DNA of 64,000 nt from Streptosporangiaceae bacterium (GCA_025964695.1 JAOPYK010000135.1:1-64000), one strand, 5' to 3'. Shown: positions 27,692 to 36,554, counted from the stretch's first letter. Notes: a model not told the origin generated them from the letters alone. Program-made: numbers and translations.

Positions 27692-28607
27692 GGTGCGTGC
27701 TCCCCATCAACTGGTCGGCCCCCTCGGCAAGAAGCCGGTCCGCGAGTTCGCGTCCCACCTTCTCGGCCTCCTGCGGGTGGCCGCTTGCGGACAGCCTTAC
27801 CTGGCGTACGCCGTCGTACCCGATGACGGCGGCGGTCAGATGCAGCTTCTTTTCAATCTCAAGATCATTTATTGTCGCGTAGGCACCGACCGGGGCCGAG
27901 CAGCCCGCCTCCAGCGCGGCCAGGACCGTGCGTTCCGCGGTGACCGCGGCCCGGGTCGGGGCGTGGTCCAGGACGCCGAGCAGCTCCACCAGATCGGCCC
28001 GATCCGCCCGGCACTCGAGCGCGAGCGCCCCCTGGCCGGGAGCCGGCAGCATCTGGTCCGGCTCGAACACCTCCGCGACGGCCTCCAGCCGGCCGATCCG
28101 GTCCAGCCCCGCGTAGGCCAGCACGACCGCGTCCAGCTCTCCCGCCGACACCTTGCGCAGCCGGGTGTCGGCGTTGCCGCGGATCGGCACGACCTCCAGA
28201 TCCGGGCGAAGCGCCCGCAACTGGGCCATCCGGCGCGGCGAACCGGTGCCGATGCGCGCCCCCCTGGGCAGATCGGCCAATTTCGCGGGACCGCACAGCG
28301 CGTCGCGTGGATCATCACGGACCGGCACCGCGGCGAGCGCGATACCCGGCGCGGATGTGGTCGGCAGATCCTTCAACGAGTGCACCGCGAAGTCGATCTC
28401 ACCCGAAGCGAGCCGGTCCCGGAGCCCGTTGACGAAGACCCCGGTGCCGCCGATCTGTGCGAGCAGCGCCTTTGATACATCACCCTGGGTCGTTACCCCG
28501 ACCAAGTTTACGGCATGCCCAGTAACCTGCGTAAACATGTCAGCGACCCGCTGCGACTGGCTGGTCGCCATCAAGCTCTTGCGGGTTCCGAGCCGCAGTG
28601 CGCTCAT
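27675..28607 (-). CDS. hemC: Hydroxymethylbilane synthase (porphobilinogen deaminase)
   Basis: Polymerises four porphobilinogen molecules into hydroxymethylbilane; 310 aa. C236 (EAGCSAPVG) holds the dipyrromethane cofactor. RLGTRKSLMATSQS at 5-18, VHSLKDLPT at 75-83 (catalytic Asp region) and IGTGSPRRMAQL at 119-130 are all intact. The gene starts three bases after the hemA stop and overlaps hemD, so hemA, hemC and hemD are tightly coupled. Confidence 0.97.
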   Translation of the reverse strand: MSALRLGTRKSLMATSQSQRVADMFTQVTGHAVNLVGVTTQGDVSKALLAQIGGTGVFVNGLRDRLASGEIDFAVHSLKDLPTTSAPGIALAAVPVRDDPRDALCGPAKLADLPRGARIGTGSPRRMAQLRALRPDLEVVPIRGNADTRLRKVSAGELDAVVLAYAGLDRIGRLEAVAEVFEPDQMLPAPGQGALALECRADRADLVELLGVLDHAPTRAAVTAERTVLAALEAGCSAPVGAYATINDLEIEKKLHLTAAVIGYDGVRQVRLSASGHPQEAEKVGRELADRLLAEGADQLMGSTHLEPRE

Positions 28608-28610
28608 CGG

Positions 28611-29978
28611 TCACTCGCCTTCGGCTCGCCCAGTGGACTCACGGTTCGGTTCCTTTAGGTCGGCGTCGAGGTCGGCGCGGGCCACGGCCTCAGGCCCCTT
28701 GGGATCGAGGTCGAAGAGCTCGCGCAGCGCGGTGGCGTAGGTGTCGCCACCAGGGGCCGCGGCCAGTTCCTTGACCCGTACGGTCGGCGCGTGCAGGAGC
28801 TTGTCCACGACCCGGCGTACGGTCTGGGCGATCTCTCCGCGGACCTTGTCATCGAGTTCTTGATCGCCGAGCCCGGGCAGCCGGCCGGTCAGCCTGGCCA
28901 GCTCCGCCTCGACGACCTCGGCGGCCTTGCTGCGCAGCGCCACCACCGTCGGCGCCACCGCGGCGGCCCGGGCGGCGCCCAGGAACCCGGCGACCTCCTC
29001 GGCCACGATCCGGCGGACCGCCTCGACCGCGTCGGCGCCGAGAGCCTGGGTGGCCTGCTGGGCGATACGAAGATCGTCCAGCCCGGCCAGCCGCACTCCG
29101 GGCAGGACCCGGACGGCCCGGTCGACGTCGTGCGGCAGTGCGAGGTCCAGCAGGAAGACGGGGGCCGTCGCGGACGCCCGGGCGGCCAGCATGTCCGCGG
29201 TGATCACCACTCCGGCCGCGCCGATGCAGGAGATCACCAGGTCCGCCTGGCCGAGCGCGTCGCCCAGATCGGCCAGGTCGATCGCCCGGGCCGGGACCTG
29301 GAGGCTCTTGGCCAGCCGGGACCCCCGGCTGAAGGTGCGGTTGGCGATGACGATCTCGGCCACGCCCGCCCGGTCGAGGGTGGCGGCGGCCAGTCCGCTC
29401 ATGGATCCCGCGCCGATCACGAGCGCACGCGTGCCCGCCGGCGGCCCGAGATGCTCGGCGGCGATGTCCAGCCCGACGCTGACCAGCGAGGCGCCCGCCT
29501 GATCGATGCCGGTCTCGGTGTGCGCCCGCTTGCCCACTCGCAGGGCCCGCTGCACCACCTCGTTCACGTCACGCCCGACGCTGCCCTGCTCCTGGGCCAG
29601 CCGCAGCGCCTGCCGCACCTGCCCGAGAATCTGCCCCTCGCCGACGACCATCGACTCGAGCCCGCACGCGACGGCGAAGATGTGCTGGACCGCCCGGTCC
29701 TCGTAGTGGACGTACAGGTGCTCGCACAGCTCGTCCAGGGGCACTCCGGAGTGCCGGGCCAGCAGTTCCGACACCGAGGAGACGCCGCCGTGGAACTTGT
29801 CGACCGCAGCGTAGATCTCGACGCGGTTGCAGGTCGACACGATCATCGCCTCGGCGATGTGCGCGGACTCGTGCACCTCGTGCAGCAACTTGACCAGGTC
29901 GTCCCCGGTCACCGCGGCGCGCTCCAGCACCGCGACCGGGGCACTCCGGTGACTCAGCCCCACGACCAACAGGCTCAT
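28611..29978 (-). CDS. hemA: Glutamyl-tRNA reductase
   Basis: First committed enzyme of the C5 heme pathway; reduces glutamyl-tRNA to glutamate-1-semialdehyde; 455 aa. The catalytic C50 is in VSTCNRVEIYA. GESMVVGEGQ-type substrate residues appear as LESMVVGEGQILGQVRQA, and the NADPH domain is ALVIGAGSMSGLAA. The dimerisation helix is at the C-terminus. The ATG at 29978 has AGGGTGG upstream and lies 19 bp after the rex stop. The open frame continues upstream but overlaps rex. Confidence 0.96.
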   Translation of the reverse strand: MSLLVVGLSHRSAPVAVLERAAVTGDDLVKLLHEVHESAHIAEAMIVSTCNRVEIYAAVDKFHGGVSSVSELLARHSGVPLDELCEHLYVHYEDRAVQHIFAVACGLESMVVGEGQILGQVRQALRLAQEQGSVGRDVNEVVQRALRVGKRAHTETGIDQAGASLVSVGLDIAAEHLGPPAGTRALVIGAGSMSGLAAATLDRAGVAEIVIANRTFSRGSRLAKSLQVPARAIDLADLGDALGQADLVISCIGAAGVVITADMLAARASATAPVFLLDLALPHDVDRAVRVLPGVRLAGLDDLRIAQQATQALGADAVEAVRRIVAEEVAGFLGAARAAAVAPTVVALRSKAAEVVEAELARLTGRLPGLGDQELDDKVRGEIAQTVRRVVDKLLHAPTVRVKELAAAPGGDTYATALRELFDLDPKGPEAVARADLDADLKEPNRESTGRAEGE

Positions 29979-29997
29979 GTCGTGCCACCCTGCTCGC

Positions 29998-30699
29998 TCA
30001 CAGCTCGACCGCCTCGATGTAGTCCCGCTCTGTGGGCCCCCCGGCCTTGCGCTGCTCGTGGAATGCGAGGATCTGCAACTCGATGGACAGATCGACCTTA
30101 CGCACGTCCACGCCCTCTGGCACGGATAGTACGACCGGGGCGAAGTTGAGCACACTCGTCACGCCCGCCGCGACCACCCGGTCGCACAGCGCCTGAGCCG
30201 CCCCTGCCGGAGTCGCGATCACGGCGATGGAGACCCCGCGATCCTCGATGATGGACTCCAACTTGTCGATGTGCTCCACGAGCATGCCACCGAGGAGCTG
30301 GCCGACCGTCGCCTCGTCGGCGTCCAGCAGGCCCGCGACCCGGAAACCCCGGGAGGCGAATCCTCCGTAGCCGGCCAGGGCGCGGCCCAGGTTACCCACC
30401 CCGATTATGGCCACGACCCAGTCCTGCGTGAGCCCGAGTTCCCGGGAGATCTGGTAGAGCAGATACTCCACCTCGTACCCCACCCCCCGGGTCCCATAGG
30501 ACCCGAGGTGTGACAGGTCTTTGCGCAGTTTGGCGGAGTTCACTCCGGCCGCGGCGGCCAGTTCCTCCGAGGACACCGTGTCGACGCCTCGTTCGGCAAG
30601 GCTGTTGAGCGCCCGCAGATATACCGGCAACCGGGCCACGGTGGCCTCTGGAATGCCGCGGTCTGCGCGGTCACGGGGACGCATCTCTCGTCGGGTCAC
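29998..30699 (-). CDS. rex: Redox-sensing transcriptional repressor Rex
   Basis: NADH/NAD+-responsive repressor, 233 aa from the GTG at 30699 (an ATG at 30684 is equally possible). The N-terminal winged helix is GIPEATVARLPVYLRALNSL, then EELAAAAGVNSAKLRKDLS. The central Rossmann domain has VVAIIGVGNLGRALAGYGGF. The C-terminal swapped helix ends near LSIELQILAFHEQRKAGG. It is nearly collinear with Streptomyces Rex, including YGTRGVGYEVEYL. It heads the rex-hemACD operon and has its own operator at 30760-30777. High NADH should release it and induce respiratory genes. Confidence 0.95.
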   Translation of the reverse strand: MTRREMRPRDRADRGIPEATVARLPVYLRALNSLAERGVDTVSSEELAAAAGVNSAKLRKDLSHLGSYGTRGVGYEVEYLLYQISRELGLTQDWVVAIIGVGNLGRALAGYGGFASRGFRVAGLLDADEATVGQLLGGMLVEHIDKLESIIEDRGVSIAVIATPAGAAQALCDRVVAAGVTSVLNFAPVVLSVPEGVDVRKVDLSIELQILAFHEQRKAGGPTERDYIEAVEL

Positions 30700-30759
30700 G
30701 GGCCTGCTCTTCGGGGGCTCTGGTGTGGGCCGAGGCTGAACTTCAACCAGGTTATGCCT

Positions 30760-30777
30760 TTGTGAATGTGCGCACAA
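30760..30777. promoter_or_regulatory. Rex operator upstream of rex-hem operon
   Basis: TTGTGAATGTGCGCACAA has perfect TTGTG/CACAA arms, extended to CTTTGTG/CACAAAG (30758-30779). It lies 60 bp upstream of the rex start. It is the second Rex-type palindrome in the window and indicates autoregulation of rex and co-regulation of heme synthesis, as known for rex-hemACD in Streptomyces coelicolor. The remainder of the 261-bp gap (30700-30960) holds no other feature that I can name. Confidence 0.85.
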
Positions 30778-30960
30778 AGTGACCTCACGAGCACGGACCG
30801 GGGCCAGCCTGATCACTCCACCCGCGTATCCCCAGGTCAGATGGGGTGAGGCACCCTTAAGTGACAGCAGGGGCCACCGCAACCCGAACGACCGCGATGT
30901 GACTTAGGAGACATTCACCATTTTACCTGGGGTTCACGAAAGGCAGGTACAGGGGCCCTT

Positions 30961-31194
30961 TCAGCGGTCCGCGAGCGCGGCCCGCAGCCGCTTCTCGTCC
31001 ACCCGCCAGAAGTCGTGCTGCACCCCGTCGATGAGGGTCACCGGGATCTGCTCCCAGTAGAGCCGGGTGTCCTCCTCCGACCGGGTGATGTCCCGCTCCT
31101 CCCACGGCTCCCCCACATCCGTAGCGACCCGCGCGATCACCTCCCGAGCGTCGTCGCACAGGTGACACCCCGGCTTGCTCAGCAATGTGATCAT
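30961..31194 (-). CDS. Glutaredoxin family protein
   Basis: A protein of 77 aa with a thioredoxin fold: LLSKPGCHLCDDAREVI (C10, C13) and the cis-Pro region IPVTLIDGVQHDFWRVDE. It is the single-domain type found beside hem genes in actinobacteria (Rv0508-like). The likely role is thiol transfer in the cytoplasm; a specific partner is unknown. It overlaps the membrane-ABM gene by four bases and is therefore co-translated with it. Confidence 0.88.
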   Translation of the reverse strand: MITLLSKPGCHLCDDAREVIARVATDVGEPWEERDITRSEEDTRLYWEQIPVTLIDGVQHDFWRVDEKRLRAALADR

Positions 31195-32396
31195 CCGCGG
31201 CCCATCAGAGAGGGCAGCGGCAGCACCTTGGCGTCCTTGAGCTTGACCTCGATGACGTTGGTGGCCAGCACGTGAGTGCGGCTCTCGCTGAGGAACCGCA
31301 GGACGTAAGACTGCCGCTGGTGGTCCTGGAAGGCGGCCTGGTCTCGGAACAACTGGTAGAAGATCCGTTGCGTCGGGCCGCCGACCACCTCGTGGCAGGT
31401 GTAGATGACCAGGTCGGGCTCGGCGTCCCTGGCCGTCCGCACGGCCTCCCGCGCCAGCCGGTCGAAGGCGCTCTCCCGCCCGTCGAGCAGGGTGAACACG
31501 GTGATCTGGCCGTACATCTCCGGCGCGCCGGACGCGCCCCCCGGCGGTGCGGACGTCGGAACGGGGGCCGGTGGGGTGACCGGAGGCGGCGCCGACATGG
31601 GAACCGAGGGCGACTGGGCGGGCGGGTAGGCGGCGGCTGCCGGAGCAGGCCGGGAGCCCGGACCGGGATGCGCCGCGAGACCCTGGTCGTACCCGGTGTG
31701 CGGTTCCTCGTATGTGTCCTCGTCCGCCCCCTCGGCGGCGTAGGGCGCCGTCCGGATGCCGCCGTATGCCACCAGACCCGTGGCGGCGCCCAGCACCAGA
31801 GGGGTGAGGGGCCCGGGCAGATAGCCACCGGCGCCGGTCACGATGAGCACGCCGGCGAGTGCGACGAGCGCGATCGGCAGCAGATTGTCGTACGCCTCGC
31901 GGTTCTGGTTACGGACCTGTAGCGCGCACACCGCGGCACAGACCACCAGCACGATCACCACGACCACGTGCGCGATGTTGAGCAGCGATGACGGCAGCAC
32001 GTTGTAGTGGCTCTTGGCCGCCGGCAGGCTCTTGTCGAACGTGCCGATCACCGGGTCCAGCAGCAGAACGACCACGGCGACGATCGAGTACGAGATCGCC
32101 CCCAGCCATGCGCCGAAGCGAACCTGCACGTACTCCGCGATCAGCACGATGACGCCTACCGCCAGCCAGACCGGGGCCAGGAGTGCTCCGCCGATCTCCA
32201 CCGCCCGAAACAGCGCGGTCGCGAAGCCCGCGACGAAACCGATCGCCATGGCGGCCAGTGCGATGGTCAGCCCGAGCGCGGTCACAGACCAGGCGACCAG
32301 GTGGGGGCGCCGTTCATTGTAGGTGCGCATGGCCAGCAACCCGGTGGACACCAGTCCGCCCAGGGTCGCTGCCAGCGCTATCAGGAATCCAGCCAT
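31191..32396 (-). CDS. Multi-spanning membrane protein with C-terminal ABM-like domain
   Basis: 401 aa. Residues 1-~220 contain about seven hydrophobic helices (for example LIALAATLGGLVSTGLLAM and VVVIVLVVCAAVCALQV). A Pro/Ala-rich linker (~235-285) follows. Residues ~288-395 resemble a dimeric alpha/beta-barrel of the antibiotic-biosynthesis-monooxygenase type: QITVFTLLDGRESAFDRL, then IYTCHEVVGGPTQRIFYQLF and FLSESRTHVLATNVIEVKL. I do not know this fusion as a named family. It shares an operon with the glutaredoxin gene. A role as a sensor or enzyme at the membrane is speculative. Confidence 0.7.
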   Translation of the reverse strand: MAGFLIALAATLGGLVSTGLLAMRTYNERRPHLVAWSVTALGLTIALAAMAIGFVAGFATALFRAVEIGGALLAPVWLAVGVIVLIAEYVQVRFGAWLGAISYSIVAVVVLLLDPVIGTFDKSLPAAKSHYNVLPSSLLNIAHVVVVIVLVVCAAVCALQVRNQNREAYDNLLPIALVALAGVLIVTGAGGYLPGPLTPLVLGAATGLVAYGGIRTAPYAAEGADEDTYEEPHTGYDQGLAAHPGPGSRPAPAAAAYPPAQSPSVPMSAPPPVTPPAPVPTSAPPGGASGAPEMYGQITVFTLLDGRESAFDRLAREAVRTARDAEPDLVIYTCHEVVGGPTQRIFYQLFRDQAAFQDHQRQSYVLRFLSESRTHVLATNVIEVKLKDAKVLPLPSLMGRG

Positions 32397-32626
32397 CGGG
32401 CACCATGTTGCCCGATGGAAGGCCTACATGCGTAACCGGCCATCCCGCACCCTCCCCCAGGCAACGCGCACCGCATCTCATGCTCCCCAAATCAGACATC
32501 GCTGGAGGTACCAGGGCAACACCATTGCCTCTGTACTCACCGGTATCTAGCATGGCCTTCCGAGTCGGAGGTCGTGCCCGTCCCCTCCTGTGGGCGCCCC
32601 CGAGGATGTCGGCCCGAGGAGACTGC

Positions 32627-33241
32627 ATGGGCAGCGTGACCCTCGACACCACGCGTGGCCTGCCCGCCTCGCGGGAGGGACGGCTGGGCGGAGAAACGAT
32701 CAAGGATCTCGTCCTGTGCGCCACGGCCGGCGACGCCGAGGCGTTCGGGTTGCTGTACGACCACTACGTCGAGTTGGTCTACCGGTACGTCTACTACCGG
32801 GTCGGTTCACACGCGCTGGCCGAGGATCTGGCCAGCGACACCTTCCTGCGCGCGCTGCGGCGCATCGGCGACTTCAACTGGCAGGGCAGGGACTTCGGCG
32901 CGTGGCTCATCACGATCGCCCGCAATCTGATCGCCGACCACTTCAAGTCCAGCCGCTACCGGCTGGAGATCTCCACTCCCGACCTGCTGGAAGGCGATCG
33001 GCAGCAGGAGAGCCCGGAGTGTACGGTCCTGGACTCGATGACCAACCGGATGCTGTTCACCGCCATCCGCCGGCTCGGCTCTGAACAGCAGGAATGTGTG
33101 GTTCTGCGGTTTCTGCACGGCCTCTCCGTCGCGGAGACGGCACTGGTGATGGGAAAGAAGTCCGGAGCCATCAAGGCCCTGCAGCATCGCGCCGTGCGCT
33201 CACTCGCGCGGATGCTGCCCAGCGACCTGGCCACCGCCTGA
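32627..33241 (+). CDS. bldN: ECF RNA polymerase sigma factor, BldN-like
   Basis: 204 aa. Region 2 contains FGLLYDHYVELVYRYVYYRV, LASDTFLRALRRIGDFNWQG and AWLITIARNLIADHFKSSRY. Region 4 is LFTAIRRLGSEQQECVVLRF, then GLSVAETALVMGKKSGAIK. The wording and the position next to rex-hem match Streptomyces SigBldN, which is needed for aerial development and chaplin expression. In Streptomyces, BldN is held by the anti-sigma factor RsbN, whose gene follows; here only a fragment follows. I chose the ATG at 32627 with GAGGAG at five bases; an in-frame ATG 21 bp upstream lacks this. The 230-bp upstream gap (32397-32626) shows no other gene. Confidence 0.75.
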   Translation: MGSVTLDTTRGLPASREGRLGGETIKDLVLCATAGDAEAFGLLYDHYVELVYRYVYYRVGSHALAEDLASDTFLRALRRIGDFNWQGRDFGAWLITIARNLIADHFKSSRYRLEISTPDLLEGDRQQESPECTVLDSMTNRMLFTAIRRLGSEQQECVVLRFLHGLSVAETALVMGKKSGAIKALQHRAVRSLARMLPSDLATA

Positions 33242-33293
33242 CCCGTAACCACCTGCCACCTTCAATCGTTTTCAAGACGGGGTGGATGGGCAC

Positions 33294-33449
33294 ATGAGAA
33301 CAGGTCAGAGCAAGTCAGTGGCACGAGCCAGGCTGCTGGCGGCGCTACGGGCGGAGTCACGGCGGCTGCCGAGACCCGATCCGGTCTTCCGCGCCGCACT
33401 GCGGCACCGGCTCACGAGCACCGGCAGGTCCGCCCCATCGGCCCGATGA
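33294..33449 (+). pseudogene. Truncated anti-sigma-like ORF (RsbN N-terminal remnant)
   Basis: A 51-codon frame that starts 52 bp after the sigma gene and encodes VARARLLAALRAESRRLPRP, then DPVFRAALRHRLTSTGRSAP. The PRPDPxFRAALRxRL pattern is the usual N-terminal segment of anti-sigma proteins encoded beside such ECF sigma factors, which continue with a TM helix. Here the frame stops and the next ~190 bp have no continuation in any frame. It is either a decayed rsbN or a genuine short sigma-binding peptide. Confidence 0.5.
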
Positions 33450-33643
33450 TCTGGGGGCCCGATGACGCCTGCGCGCGGCCCAGCGACCGTACGGTGCGAC
33501 CAGACGACTCTGGTCAGGGCACATCTAGGTGAGTACGGTCGCAATCCGGGGCGAGGCCCCGATGTAAGGACGGAGCGGGGACCTGAGATGAATAGGGTCG
33601 GTGTATGCGGCGACTGTGGCAAAGGCGTGACGAGGGAGACCCT

Positions 33644-34480
33644 GTGAGCGCCGGAGAGGCCGCAGCGGCGGCGGCGGAGCGAGACTTGGTGCTGCCCGCG
33701 CCCGACCCTTCCGCGGCCGCGTTCTTCGATGTCGACAACACCATGATGCGTGGGGCGTCGATCTACTACTTCGCCCGTGGCCTGGCCTCCCGCAAGCTGT
33801 TCACGATGCGTGATCTGGCCATGTTCGCCTGGGGGCAGGCGGCCTTCCGCATCCGGGGCACCGAGAACCCCGACCACATCGGCACCGCCAAGGAGGCCGC
33901 CCTGGCCTTCGTGGCAGGCCAGAAGGTCACCGACCTCATCAAGCTCTGCGAGGAGATCTACGACGACGTGCTGGCCGACCGGATCTGGACCGGCACCCGC
34001 GCGCTCGCCCTGCAGCACCTGGACGCCGGGCAGCAGGTCTGGCTGGTGACCGCGACCCCGGTGGAGCTGGCCAGGGTGATCGCCCACCGGCTGGGGCTCA
34101 CCGGCGCGCTGGGCACGGTGGCCGAGACGGTCGACGGCGTCTACACCGGCCGGCTGGTCGGCAACCTGCTGCACGGACCGGCGAAGTCCGAGGCCGTACG
34201 GGCGCTGGCGGCGCGCGAGGGGCTCGATCTCGCCCGCTGCTTCGCCTACAGCGACTCCTCCAACGACCTGCCGATGCTGACGACCGTGGGGCATCCGCAC
34301 GCGGTCAACCCCGACTCGGAGCTACGCGACCACGCCAGAGAGCGCGCCTGGCCCGTCCACGACTTCCGTACCGGCCGCAAGGTCACCATGATCGCCTTGC
34401 CCGCCGCCGCGGGCGCGGGCGCACTGGCCGGTGGCGTCGCCGCCGGGGTGGCCCTGCGCAGGCACTACAGGAGCCAGTAG
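33644..34480 (+). CDS. HAD-IB family phosphatase (SerB-like)
   Basis: 278 aa. HAD motif I is FFDVDNTMMRG, motif II lies in WLVTATPVELARV, and motifs III/IV are GPAKSEAVRAL and YSDSSNDLPMLTTVGHPHAV. The helical cap is the IB type. The C-terminus ends in an Ala/Gly-rich hydrophobic segment (LPAAAGAGALAGGVAAGVAL), possibly a membrane anchor. Relatives lie next to glycerolipid acyltransferases, as here, and may act on phospholipid intermediates; serine phosphate is less likely. GAGGGAG supports the GTG at 33644 over an ATG at 33605. Confidence 0.85.
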   Translation: MSAGEAAAAAAERDLVLPAPDPSAAAFFDVDNTMMRGASIYYFARGLASRKLFTMRDLAMFAWGQAAFRIRGTENPDHIGTAKEAALAFVAGQKVTDLIKLCEEIYDDVLADRIWTGTRALALQHLDAGQQVWLVTATPVELARVIAHRLGLTGALGTVAETVDGVYTGRLVGNLLHGPAKSEAVRALAAREGLDLARCFAYSDSSNDLPMLTTVGHPHAVNPDSELRDHARERAWPVHDFRTGRKVTMIALPAAAGAGALAGGVAAGVALRRHYRSQ

Positions 34481-34549
34481 GGACCCCGTACGGCGCCGCC
34501 AGGGGCCGAGAGGGGGCGGGCAACGTCGGCAGCAGAGCCGGAAGCAGGG

Positions 34550-35479
34550 TCAGAAGAAGGCCGGCCCCCGGCGCAGCAGCGTGTCGTACAGCATCTGCTG
34601 GATGGTCTCGCGGACATGGTCGGTCAGGTTGAAGACCGTCATCGGGTCCTCCGCGGCGCCCTCATCGACGTCCGCCATCGCGACCGGCTCACCGAACTGG
34701 ATGATCCACTTCGACGGCAGCGGGATCAGTCCCAGCAGGCCGAACAGCGGGAACGTGGGGGTCACCGGGAAGTACGGGAATCCGAACAGCCGGGCCAGCG
34801 GGGCCAGATCAGCGATCTTGGGGTAGATCTCCTCGGCACCGACGATGGCGCACGGGACGATGGGGACGTCGGCGCGCAGCGCCGTCGCCACGAAGCCGCC
34901 CCGGCCGAACCGCTGCAGCTTGTAACGGTCGCTGAAGGGCTTGCCGACTCCCTTGAAGCCCTCGGGGAAGACCCCCACCAGCTCGCCCTTGCGCAGCAGC
35001 CGGGCCGCGTCGGCCTGGCAGGCCAGGGTGTGGCCGCTCTTGCGGGACAGATGACCGAGCATCGGCACCTGGTAGACGAGATCGGCGCCGAGCAGCCGCA
35101 GATTGCGGTGGACGTTGTCGTGCACTCCGACCTGGAGCATCACCCCGTCGATCGGCACCGTCCCGGAGTGGTTGGCGACGATCAGCGCTCCGCCCTCGGT
35201 CGGGATGTGCTCCTGCCCTCGTACCTCCACCCGGAACCAGCGCTCGTACATCGCCCGGGCCAGCGGCATGAGCAGGTGGTCGTTGAACTCGGGGTCGAAG
35301 CCGAACTCGTCCACCTCGTAGTCCCCGGTCAGCCGGCGGCGCAGGAACGCCAGGCCCGCGGCGATCTTGCGTTCGATGATCGGGCGCTCGGGCGGCGCGT
35401 CGTACTGACCGGCGTTCAACGGGATGACCTGGGCGTCCTCGCCGTGGCCGCCTCGGTGCAGGTCGCGCACGTTGATCAC
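34550..35479 (-). CDS. Lysophospholipid (1-acylglycerol-phosphate-type) acyltransferase
   Basis: A PlsC-family acyltransferase, 309 aa. The catalytic NHSGTVPIDG (HX4D variant) is near residues 106-115, and the substrate-binding FPEGFKGVGKPF lies further on. It probably acylates a glycerolipid intermediate at the membrane. The start overlaps the SDR gene stop by four bases, so the two are co-translated. The same pair (SDR + acyltransferase) is conserved in mycobacteria (Rv0501-Rv0502), from memory. Confidence 0.87.
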   Translation of the reverse strand: MINVRDLHRGGHGEDAQVIPLNAGQYDAPPERPIIERKIAAGLAFLRRRLTGDYEVDEFGFDPEFNDHLLMPLARAMYERWFRVEVRGQEHIPTEGGALIVANHSGTVPIDGVMLQVGVHDNVHRNLRLLGADLVYQVPMLGHLSRKSGHTLACQADAARLLRKGELVGVFPEGFKGVGKPFSDRYKLQRFGRGGFVATALRADVPIVPCAIVGAEEIYPKIADLAPLARLFGFPYFPVTPTFPLFGLLGLIPLPSKWIIQFGEPVAMADVDEGAAEDPMTVFNLTDHVRETIQQMLYDTLLRRGPAFF

Positions 35480-36528
35480 CGGTGGCCTCCAGAGGAACCG
35501 ATCAAGGGTCCGGTCAGTCGGTCGAACAGATCCAGCGGCAGGTTGTGCCCGAGGCCCTGCGAGTGGAGGAAGTCGGTGAGGGCCGCCTCGGAGGAGTACT
35601 TCGGCCGCCAGCTCAGCTCGCCGACCAGCCGGGCCGGGTCGATGACCCTGCCGTAGGTCAGCCAGCGCAGCAGTTCGGGCGAGAACCCCGAGAGCCCGGC
35701 CAGTCGCTTGCCGAAGTCGCCCAGCGCGCTCATCGCGGGCGCGGGCATCGGCAGATTGGGCCGGCCGGCCCGCCGGATGGCCTGAGACAGCAGCAGCACC
35801 CCGTCCCCGGCCACGTTGAACGTGCCGGGGTGGTCCTCGAGCGTCATCCGCCGGAGCACCTCCACGCCGTCGTCCTCGTGCACGAACTGCAACCGTGGGT
35901 CGAAGCCGAAAACGGTCGGGATGACGAGCATGCGGAGATACCGGGTCAGTGGCGAGTCCACGCCCGGCCCGAGGAAGTTCGCGAACCGCAGCAACGAGAC
36001 CTTGAGGTCCGATCGGCGCCGCTTCAGCCCGCGCACGTAGCCCTCGACCTCGACCGCGTCCTTGGCGTACCCCGAGGATGGGGCCTCGACCGGCTCCTCG
36101 TCCTCGGTGAAGACCGCGGGATCGCGCGGTGAGGAGCCGTAGACGGCGGCCGACGACCGCACCACGAGCTTGCGCATGTCCGGCGACCGCTGGCAGGCGG
36201 CCAGCAGCTGCATGGTGCCGATGACGTTGAGTTCCTTCATCGACGACCGTGGACCCGCCGGAGCGGTCACCAGGTTGAGGTGGACGACCGTGTCGACCTG
36301 GGCCGAGGCGATGACCTTGGCGATGCTCGGTGTGCGGATGTCGACGCGCACGAACTCCGTGCGGCCGAGTGATGCCGTGGGTGGGACCGTGTCCACGCCG
36401 ATGACCCGCTCAATGCCCGGTTCGGCCTGGAGACTGTTAGCGACCCGCGCCCCCAGAAAGCGGGAGACTCCGGTAACCAGAACGACACGGGCCGCAGCGG
36501 AGGGCATAGAGGACACTGTGCGCCCCAT
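35476..36528 (-). CDS. NAD-dependent epimerase/dehydratase family protein (extended SDR)
   Basis: 350 aa. The NAD motif VLVTGVSRFLGARVANSL (about 16-33) is a TGxxxxxG variant, and the active-site region shows SSAAVYGSSPRDPAVF and YAKDAVE (YxxxK). It is an extended SDR of the GalE2-like type; the sugar or lipid substrate is not evident. An internal ATG at residue 8 (MPSAAARVV) is an alternative start. It is the first gene of a two-gene unit with the acyltransferase, beginning 26 bp downstream of the bS22 stop. Confidence 0.86.
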   Translation of the reverse strand: MGRTVSSMPSAAARVVLVTGVSRFLGARVANSLQAEPGIERVIGVDTVPPTASLGRTEFVRVDIRTPSIAKVIASAQVDTVVHLNLVTAPAGPRSSMKELNVIGTMQLLAACQRSPDMRKLVVRSSAAVYGSSPRDPAVFTEDEEPVEAPSSGYAKDAVEVEGYVRGLKRRRSDLKVSLLRFANFLGPGVDSPLTRYLRMLVIPTVFGFDPRLQFVHEDDGVEVLRRMTLEDHPGTFNVAGDGVLLLSQAIRRAGRPNLPMPAPAMSALGDFGKRLAGLSGFSPELLRWLTYGRVIDPARLVGELSWRPKYSSEAALTDFLHSQGLGHNLPLDLFDRLTGPLIGSSGGHR

Positions 36529-36554
36529 CCCTTACGGCTAGTTGAGCTGTGTGT

